Shown here: positions 1 to 4,980 of the stretch, piece after piece
Position numbering within the stretch: the stretch's first letter is position 1
Layout: each line of letters begins with the position of its first letter
Source: an uncultured Bacilli bacterium
GTDB taxonomy: Bacteria > Bacillota_I > Bacilli_A > RF39 > UBA660
Length of the DNA stretch: 27,280 nt
Direction of reading: 5' to 3'
Assembly (NCBI GenBank): GCA_948629335.1
Contig: CAPHZB010000015.1
Location: forward strand, 1-27,280
The notes under the pieces: generated by a model
Seen by the model: the letters and a program-made list of their open reading frames with translations, nothing else
Databases searched by the model: none
Told to the model about the DNA's origin: nothing
Position numbers and translations under genes: made by a program

Positions 1-50
1 AGCATACCACTAATCTAAGACGTAATTACTAAAAGTTCTTAAGTTGACGG

Positions 51-123
51 CATTGGTACGTACGGTGGTGTGAGAGGGACAAATTAAATAGAGAAAATCT
101 TTATTTAATTTTCTCTACTCGAT
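51..123 (+). mobile_element. 3' end of a group II intron (domain VI, part of domain V)
   Basis: The stretch GGTACGTACGG at 55-65 matches the 3' strand of domain V, and 72-120 folds as domain VI. GAG 72-74 pairs with CTC 118-120 and A117 is bulged. Bases 75-79 pair with 112-116, and 81-90 pair perfectly with 102-111 around an 11-nt loop. The bulged A lies seven bases from the expected 3' splice site after CGAT (123), as in branch-point adenosines of this family. The 5' strand of domain V is not convincingly present: 1-9 is only a poor partner. The intron is therefore either cut by the window edge or degenerate. Its reverse transcriptase, if any, would lie upstream. Confidence 0.65.
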
Positions 124-211
124 TTATAACTACTATCATAATGATAAGGAGAAATAAAATGATAGCAATGTATCGAAGAACTTTGATTACAAAGTTTCTT
201 TTCTTCATCAT
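101..211 (-). pseudogene. 5' end of a small membrane-peptide gene interrupted by the group II intron
   Basis: On the minus strand an AGGAGG (219-224) stands 7 bases before ATG at 211-209, and a promoter lies upstream. The frame encodes a basic start (MMKKRNF) followed by a hydrophobic run of about 15 residues (IAIILFLLIIMIVV), as in a membrane anchor or uncleaved signal. The frame reaches the predicted intron boundary at 123/124 after about 29 codons. It then runs a few codons into intron sequence before TAA at 103-101. I read this as a gene whose body was separated by antisense insertion of the intron. The rest would lie beyond the intron, outside the window. A genuine 36-residue peptide is possible. 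No function can be assigned. Confidence 0.45.
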
Positions 212-273
212 TATCAAACCTCCTCTCTTCGAGAGATTTGGTAGACACTCAACAACTGATATTCCCTATAGAA

Positions 274-302
274 AGTATACTATTAAAAGATAATAAAAAC
301 AA
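274..302 (-). promoter_or_regulatory. promoter of the interrupted membrane-peptide gene
   Basis: On the minus strand TTGTTT (302-297) and TATACT (279-274) are separated by exactly 17 bases. About 60 bases of leader follow before the ATG at 211. A short hairpin, CTCTC/GAGAG, sits directly upstream of the Shine-Dalgarno site. Confidence 0.5.
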
Positions 303-399
303 GCGAACAAATTAAACCTAAGATAAACACAAAAAGAACACTACACAATAGAAAAATAAAATTATCCCTTTATTTAATGGAAAGTATTCACATTTGATT

Positions 400-460
400 C
401 TCTTTTTGTTATGCTATATGTGGTGCTATAACAACATTATATATAGCATAACAAAAAGAG
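400..460. repeat. 61-bp inverted repeat with perfect 20-bp arms
   Basis: The arms at 400-419 and 441-460 are perfect reverse complements of 20 bp around a 21-nt loop. The outer ends read CTCTTTTTG and CAAAAAGAG. The repeat lies in noncoding DNA between two mobile-element remnants. It is longer and more perfect than the terminators elsewhere in this window and has no long U-tract after the 3' arm. A miniature inverted-repeat element, the ends of a lost insertion sequence or a structured RNA are all possible. Confidence 0.75.
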
Positions 461-552
461 GTATAGTCTGAAAAAAAGGAGTAAATTTATTTAAGAGAAT
501 TATCCAAAAAAGGGCAGACTTCCCCTTACCCCAATTTATAGTCAAAATTTAG

Positions 553-807
553 CTATTCTATACTGGAATTCTGATTAATTAAATTGATGAGTTCCTCAGA
601 TGTAAGACCTAAAGAAAGTAATTGTTTAAAAGATTGCTTAAAATTGTTAGTATTATATTTAATTCTATCTTTGTCAGTTGTTTCAACTGACGCCAAATCG
701 GTTGGCTTCCAAACTTCACCAGTTGAAAACATATGGTAAATGGCAACTAAAATCTTTCTAGCAATGGCAATAATAGAACGTTTTTTTCCACGACGTTTAA
801 CAATAGA
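553..807 (-). pseudogene. C-terminal remnant of an IS110-family transposase
   Basis: Read on the minus strand, 807-553 encodes about 84 residues ending at TAG (555-553). It contains RRGKKRSIIAIARKIL, then AIYHMFSTGEVW and KPTDL. This is the characteristic end of IS110/IS116/IS902 (Transposase_20) proteins, where a basic RRGKK(R/K) segment is followed by an IAIAR helix and the TGEVW-PTDL stretch. There is no start codon upstream. The frame meets TAA at 813-811 just outside the homology, so most of the protein, including the N-terminal DEDD catalytic domain, is missing. The broken end lies about 30 bases from the promoter of the next gene, which suggests that a rearrangement placed unrelated DNA there. 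Confidence 0.75.
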
Positions 808-836
808 AAATTATAAGTATGGAAACATATTTCAAT

Positions 837-865
837 TTGACAAAAGGGAAAGAGGGTGTTAGAAT
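837..865 (+). promoter_or_regulatory. strong promoter for the orphan gene at 902
   Basis: TTGACA (837-842) and TAGAAT (860-865) are separated by 17 bases. They lie about 36 bases upstream of the start codon of the following gene. Confidence 0.65.
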
Positions 866-901
866 AGACGCAATTTATGAGAAAACGGGAGGGGGATTTT
901 T

Positions 902-1573
902 ATGAATGATAGAGAAAGAAAGGAAAAAGAGATATTAGAGCATATTAAGCTAGCAATAGAGTTATACAATGAGATTAGTGTAAATAAAGTGGAGCTAGTG
1001 GAAAAAAAGGAACATAAAAAAACACAAAGAGGGAATAGAGGGGATACGACTAGTGAAATACTATATGGGGAAAAAGCAACAATTATTCCTATTTCAACAG
1101 AACAAACAAATGCACAGGTAGCAGGAGAAGAGGAACAGAATGTAGGAAATTATTTCGTTTGTGCCTACGATGGGAAGACTGGACTTTTTGAACAAACGAA
1201 TTGGATTGATAAAGAATGTAACAACTTTGTTTCTATATATAATGGTGTAGGTGTGGAAAAAATAGGTATTTGGAAATCAATAGGTACTGTTTTTGGAACA
1301 AAAGAACAGTGGCTCAAGAATGGAGAGGTAATATCTTTCAGGAAATCTAAATGTACACAAGGACAATGTATGGCAACTTGTGATATGTATCAGGCTATGA
1401 CGTTTGAGGATATGCGAGGCATTATGCGAAGAGCAGGTAAAATCAGAGGTTATCGGTTGGGACGTGCAAGCAGTGATGAGATACAGGAGGTTTTAGATTT
1501 TGCTACCATTTATTTCCATAAAGAATTGGAAAAACCAAAAACAAAAAGTTTTAGCAAATTTCCTAGAAGGTAA
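902..1573 (+). CDS. orphan cytoplasmic protein, function unknown (223 aa)
   Basis: The ATG at 902 follows a purine-rich site (GGGAGGGGG, about 6 bases upstream) and a near-consensus promoter. I do not recognise the family. The first 60 or so residues are charged and lysine/glutamate-rich, partly helical. The region around 80-150 contains aromatic and glycine residues (YFVCAYDGKTG, GIWKSIGTVFG). A cysteine cluster, KCTQGQCMATC, lies near residues 151-161, and a basic tail ends in FPRR. There is no signal peptide or membrane segment. The three closely spaced cysteines could bind metal, but no standard zinc motif is met. The gene sits alone between a transposase remnant and rpsB, so it may be accessory or mobile-element cargo. 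The same frame stays open for 52 more codons after the TAA. Confidence 0.7.
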   Translation: MNDRERKEKEILEHIKLAIELYNEISVNKVELVEKKEHKKTQRGNRGDTTSEILYGEKATIIPISTEQTNAQVAGEEEQNVGNYFVCAYDGKTGLFEQTNWIDKECNNFVSIYNGVGVEKIGIWKSIGTVFGTKEQWLKNGEVISFRKSKCTQGQCMATCDMYQAMTFEDMRGIMRRAGKIRGYRLGRASSDEIQEVLDFATIYFHKELEKPKTKSFSKFPRR

Positions 1574-1716
1574 GAATGTACCCTCTTTATAGTAATAATT
1601 GCATTGGACTCTTTCAACAAGTATGTTGGAGGGGAATTGATTCAATCTTGCTTGGGTATAGGAATAAACTCACCTAAAGAAAGGAAAGAATACAAAGTAT
1701 TTTATAAAAATGTAGA

Positions 1717-1749
1717 GAAAAGGAGAAAGTAGAAAACTCTTTTTCTTTT
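1717..1749 (+). terminator. probable terminator downstream of the orphan gene
   Basis: A nine-base stem with one G-U pair (1717-1725 with 1737-1745) is followed by a short T-run at 1746-1749. It separates the orphan gene from the rpsB promoter. The rest of 1574-1780 shows no convincing gene. Confidence 0.4.
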
Positions 1750-1781
1750 GTGGGTAAATTTAGTTTTTATGCATAAAATAG

Positions 1782-1811
1782 TTGATGGAAGGCTCATTTT
1801 CATGATATAAT
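1782..1811 (+). promoter_or_regulatory. rpsB promoter with extended -10
   Basis: TTGATG (1782-1787), an 18-base spacer and TATAAT (1806-1811) preceded by TG at 1803-1804 form an extended -10 promoter. Transcription would begin near 1818, leaving a leader of about 100 bases. Confidence 0.7.
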
Positions 1812-1817
1812 ACATTT

Positions 1818-1919
1818 GGCTTTTTCAAATAAACACATTGTGGATTCCTTTGTCTAGTGCCCTTTTTGGGTGGTGAAGGTTAGAAATAATGGAAGAAAAA
1901 AACAAAAGGAGATGAAAGT
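1818..1919 (+). promoter_or_regulatory. structured rpsB leader, possible S2 autoregulatory site
   Basis: About 100 bases of untranslated leader contain a CCTT (1846-1855 region)/AAGG (about 1876) outer pairing and an inner CCC-TTTTT-GGG hairpin around 1860-1871, followed by an A-rich run to the AAAGGAG site. Ribosomal-protein operon leaders are often bound by the encoded protein. That this one binds S2 is inference, and I cannot match it to a named RNA family. Confidence 0.3.
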
Positions 1920-2924
1920 ATGGCCGTTGTGTCAATGAATTATTTACTTGAAACGGGTGTTCATTTTGGTCATCAGACAAAAAGATGGAACCCAAAGATG
2001 AAAGAATATATCTTTACTTCTAGAGACGATATTTATATTATCGATTTACAAAAAACTGCGAAAAAAATTGAAGAGGCTTACCAAGCTTTATATGAGATTG
2101 CCAAGAATGGTGGAAAAGTTCTATTTGTAGGAACAAGAAAACAAGCCCAAGAAGCAATTGTAACTGAAGCAACACGTTCTGAATCTTATTATGTATCTGA
2201 AAGATGGTTAGGTGGAACATTAACAAACTTTAAAACGATTAGAAGACGTGTAAAACGTTTAGAAGACATTGAAAAAATGGAAAAAGAGGGTATTTTTGAT
2301 TTATTACCTAAGAAAGAAAGAATTGGTTTAAAGAAAGAATATGACAAATTAAATAAATTATTATGTGGTATTCGTGAAATGAACAAATTACCAGACGCTT
2401 TATACATTGTAGATCCATCTAAAGAGGAAATTGCGATTAAAGAGGCAAAAAAACTTGGAATTCCTGTTTTTGGTATTGTCGATACAAATTGTGACCCAGA
2501 TAATGTAGATTATGTGATTCCTGGAAATGATGATGCTATTCGTGCTGTTAAATTAATTACAGGTGTTATGGCAAATGCTATTGTAGAAGCAAATGGTGGA
2601 AAGATTGTTAATTATGTAAAAGATGATGATAAGTCTGGACAAGAAATTATGGAAAGAGCTCTAGAAACAGTTAAGAAGAAAGATGACAAAAAAAGATTTG
2701 ACCGAAATAAAAACTTTGGTGGGAAAAAAGAATTTAAGAAAGATTTTAAAGAAGTAAGAGAAGTAAAAAAAGAAGAAGTTAAGGAAGAAGTAGAAGCTCC
2801 TAAGGCAGAAACTTCTGATTTAGAATCTATGACAGTAACTGAGCTTCGTGATTTAGCAAAAGCGAAGGAAGTAAAGGGTTACTCAACAATGAAAAAAGCC
2901 GAATTATTAGAAGCATTAAAATAA
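1920..2924 (+). CDS. rpsB: 30S ribosomal protein S2 with C-terminal SAP/Rho-N-like tail
   Basis: Small-subunit ribosomal protein S2 joins the late-assembling 30S head/platform region and helps S1 binding in bacteria that have it. The core, residues 1-225, is typical: YLLETGVHFGHQT at 8-20, RWNPKMK at 22-28, LFVGTRKQA at 68-76, RWLGG at 95-99 and PDALYIVDP at 158-166. The ATG follows AAAGGAG. The protein is 334 residues, whereas ordinary S2 has roughly 230-260. The extra part is a lysine/glutamate-rich linker (about 230-300) ending in a compact segment at 301-334. That segment contains TVTELRDLAKA, KGYSTMKK and AELLEAL, which resembles the helix-extended-helix SAP/Rho N-terminal fold that binds nucleic acids. 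It is first in an operon with tsf. Confidence 0.97.
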   Translation: MAVVSMNYLLETGVHFGHQTKRWNPKMKEYIFTSRDDIYIIDLQKTAKKIEEAYQALYEIAKNGGKVLFVGTRKQAQEAIVTEATRSESYYVSERWLGGTLTNFKTIRRRVKRLEDIEKMEKEGIFDLLPKKERIGLKKEYDKLNKLLCGIREMNKLPDALYIVDPSKEEIAIKEAKKLGIPVFGIVDTNCDPDNVDYVIPGNDDAIRAVKLITGVMANAIVEANGGKIVNYVKDDDKSGQEIMERALETVKKKDDKKRFDRNKNFGGKKEFKKDFKEVREVKKEEVKEEVEAPKAETSDLESMTVTELRDLAKAKEVKGYSTMKKAELLEALK

Positions 2925-2978
2925 AAAACTAAAAATTGAAATAAAATTTGAAAAGCCAAAGAACAAGAGGAGGTTCAT

Positions 2979-3857
2979 ATGATTACTGCAAATTTAGTAA
3001 AAGAACTAAGAGAAAAGTCAGGAGCTGGAATGCTTGATTGTAAAAAAGCATTAGAAGCTACAAATGGAAATATGGATGAAGCCATTGATTGGTTAAGAGA
3101 AAAAGGTATTTCAAAGGCCTTAAAGAAAGCTGATCGTATTGCTGCTGAAGGTATTGCTGCTATTTTAGAGGATGGAAACAAAGCAGTGTGCATTGAGGTA
3201 AATTCAGAGACAGACTTTGTTGCTAAAAATGAAGAATTTACAAGTATGGTTGATGCCATTTTAAAAGCTATTTTAGATAGTGATGTTGAAGATGGTGATA
3301 TAGATACTGCTTTAAATCTTCCTTGTGAAGGTGGAACAATCAATGATTTAATTGTAAATAAAACAGCTAAGATTGGAGAAAAGTTATCTTTAAGAAGATT
3401 CTGTAAAGTAACAAAAACGGATACACAAAACTTTGGCTCTTATATTCATATGGGAGGTAAAATTGCTGTATTAACTTTAGTAGAAGGAGCATCTGTTTCA
3501 GTTGCTAAAGATATTTCCATGCATGCAGCAGCAATGCGCCCATTATATGTAAGAAAAGAAGATGTAGAAACAGAAGTGTTAGAAAAAGAAAAGGCTGTTT
3601 TAACAGAGCAAGCAATAAATGAAGGAAAGCCAGAAGAAATTGCTAAAAAGATGGTTGAAGGAAGAATTCGTAAATACTATGAAGAAGTTTGTTTAGAAGA
3701 ACAACCTTTTGTAAAAGATTCAGATATGAATGTTCGTACATATGTGGAAAAAAATAATGGAAAAATCGTTTCTATGATACGTTTTGAAGTTGGTGAAGGA
3801 ATGGAGAAAAGAAACGAAAATTTTGCAGAAGAAGTAGCTAAACAAATGGGAAACTAG
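2979..3857 (+). CDS. tsf: translation elongation factor Ts
   Basis: EF-Ts is the guanine-nucleotide exchange factor that recycles EF-Tu from its GDP form. The N-terminal UBA-like module is clear (LVKELREKSGAGMLDCKKAL, residues 6-25). The signature SETDFVAKN at 76-84 contains the TDF loop that inserts into EF-Tu. The coiled-coil/dimerisation region follows, and GKPEEIAKKMVEGR is near residue 218. At 292 residues the length is normal. The ATG is preceded by GAGGAGG. It starts 54 bases after rpsB with no promoter seen between, so the two are probably cotranscribed from the 1782 promoter. A terminator begins inside the last codons. Confidence 0.97.
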   Translation: MITANLVKELREKSGAGMLDCKKALEATNGNMDEAIDWLREKGISKALKKADRIAAEGIAAILEDGNKAVCIEVNSETDFVAKNEEFTSMVDAILKAILDSDVEDGDIDTALNLPCEGGTINDLIVNKTAKIGEKLSLRRFCKVTKTDTQNFGSYIHMGGKIAVLTLVEGASVSVAKDISMHAAAMRPLYVRKEDVETEVLEKEKAVLTEQAINEGKPEEIAKKMVEGRIRKYYEEVCLEEQPFVKDSDMNVRTYVEKNNGKIVSMIRFEVGEGMEKRNENFAEEVAKQMGN

Positions 3858-3875
3858 ATTATTCTAGTTTTTTTT
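3851..3875 (+). terminator. rpsB-tsf terminator
   Basis: An eight-base stem, AAACTAGA (3851-3858) with TCTAGTTT (3863-3870), has a TTAT loop and a T-run to 3875. The tsf stop codon lies inside the stem. Confidence 0.85.
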
Positions 3876-3927
3876 ATTTAATACTAGCAAAACTATTTTT
3901 AACAAAAAAGAAAAAGAGAAAATTAGG

Positions 3928-3957
3928 TTGATAATTGTGTCTGTCATATGATACAAT
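3928..3957 (+). promoter_or_regulatory. promoter of the prepilin-like gene cluster
   Basis: TTGATA (3928-3933), an 18-base spacer and TACAAT (3952-3957) preceded by TG (3949-3950) give an extended -10 promoter 23 bases before the first prepilin gene. It uncouples the cluster from rpsB-tsf. Confidence 0.65.
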
Positions 3958-3980
3958 GAGTAAGAATAGAGGAGTGTTGT

Positions 3981-4967
3981 ATGAGAAATAGAAAAAAAGG
4001 ATTTACACTTATAGAATTACTGGCAGTGATTGTTATACTAGCAGTGATAGCCTTAATTGCAACAGCATCCATTATATCCATTATCAATCGAGCAGAAAAA
4101 GGAGCATTAGAAGACTCTGCCTATGGAATTATAGAGGCTGGGAATGCATTTTATATTAATCATGTATTACCTGGAAGTAGTGATGAAGGGTATGAGAGAA
4201 TCAATTTTGAAATTCTGGGTGGAAGGTTTGTAAATGTAAAAAATAAAGATGAAGCATTAGAATTCAAAGGTTCTATGCCAAAAACAGGAAAGTTACAAAT
4301 CAATGCGAATGGAGATACAGCCATCGCTATATGTAGTAATAAATACTGTGCATGTAAAACTGTATCTGAAACAAGAGTAACCGTTCAAAAAGAGGATTGT
4401 GAAATTGATGAAGAAACAGGAGAAATTGGAAAAAGGAAAGACGCTACTCCAGCTGGAACAGTCATTTCATTTATGGGGAATAATGCCCCTGATGGCTATT
4501 TAATTTGTGATGGAGCAACTTATAATATCAGTGAATATCCAAACCTTGCAGAATTAATGAAAACAGAATTCGGAAGCTATAATTATTTTGGTGGAGATGG
4601 AACATCTACTTTTGCGGTACCAGATTTAAGAGGAGAATTTTTGCGAGGAACGGGAACAAATAGTCATGTATCTCGAACAGGTATTCAAGAAGGTTCTGGA
4701 TCCGCTGTTGGTGTACATCAGAGAGCTACTGTGCTTACAATAATTGCTAATACAGAACAATATTTAGGTTTTTCTCCCACAAAAAGTGGTGTGACAAGCT
4801 CTGGTTGGGGTTCGACCTATTTTGATTCGGATGCAGCTGGTAGATATAATGCAGGAAATGGTTGGATACGATTAAGTGGTACAAGAGAAAGTACTACAAA
4901 TACATATTCAAATGTTGCTACAGCTAGACCGACGAATACATCAGTTTTATACTGTATCAAGTATTAG
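3981..4967 (+). CDS. prepilin-like protein with a phage tail-collar-like C-terminal domain
   Basis: The N-terminus is a classical type IV prepilin/pseudopilin signal: a basic leader ending in KKG7, cleavage before F8, E12 as the +5 glutamate, then a hydrophobic helix of about 20 residues. Prepilin peptidase would cleave after G7 and the helix would anchor the subunit or pack in a pilus. Residues 40-140 form a pilin-like head with a cysteine cluster (C118, C123, C125, C140). From about 157 the sequence changes to a tail-collar-like domain: GTVISFMG, APDGYLICDG (169-178), then FAVPDLRGEFLRGTG (211-225), ending in ARPTNTSVLYCIKY. That arrangement is known from phage tail fibres. ATG at 3981 follows GAGGAG. 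First of three related genes. The fusion suggests a surface or pilus-tip adhesin, which is inference. Confidence 0.85.
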   Translation: MRNRKKGFTLIELLAVIVILAVIALIATASIISIINRAEKGALEDSAYGIIEAGNAFYINHVLPGSSDEGYERINFEILGGRFVNVKNKDEALEFKGSMPKTGKLQINANGDTAIAICSNKYCACKTVSETRVTVQKEDCEIDEETGEIGKRKDATPAGTVISFMGNNAPDGYLICDGATYNISEYPNLAELMKTEFGSYNYFGGDGTSTFAVPDLRGEFLRGTGTNSHVSRTGIQEGSGSAVGVHQRATVLTIIANTEQYLGFSPTKSGVTSSGWGSTYFDSDAAGRYNAGNGWIRLSGTRESTTNTYSNVATARPTNTSVLYCIKY

Positions 4968-4980
4968 GGAAGGGTTTTAT

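Noticed and set aside
159..293. A 44-codon plus-strand frame with AAGGAG upstream
   Set aside because: It lies opposite the better-supported minus-strand peptide with promoter, AGGAGG and membrane helix. Its own product is featureless.
2038..3343. Minus-strand frames opposite rpsB and tsf
   Set aside because: They are antisense shadows of conserved translation genes, without ribosome sites.
4876..4980. Longer start for the second prepilin gene
   Set aside because: It lies inside the preceding gene and would bury the prepilin leader, which must be close to the N-terminus.
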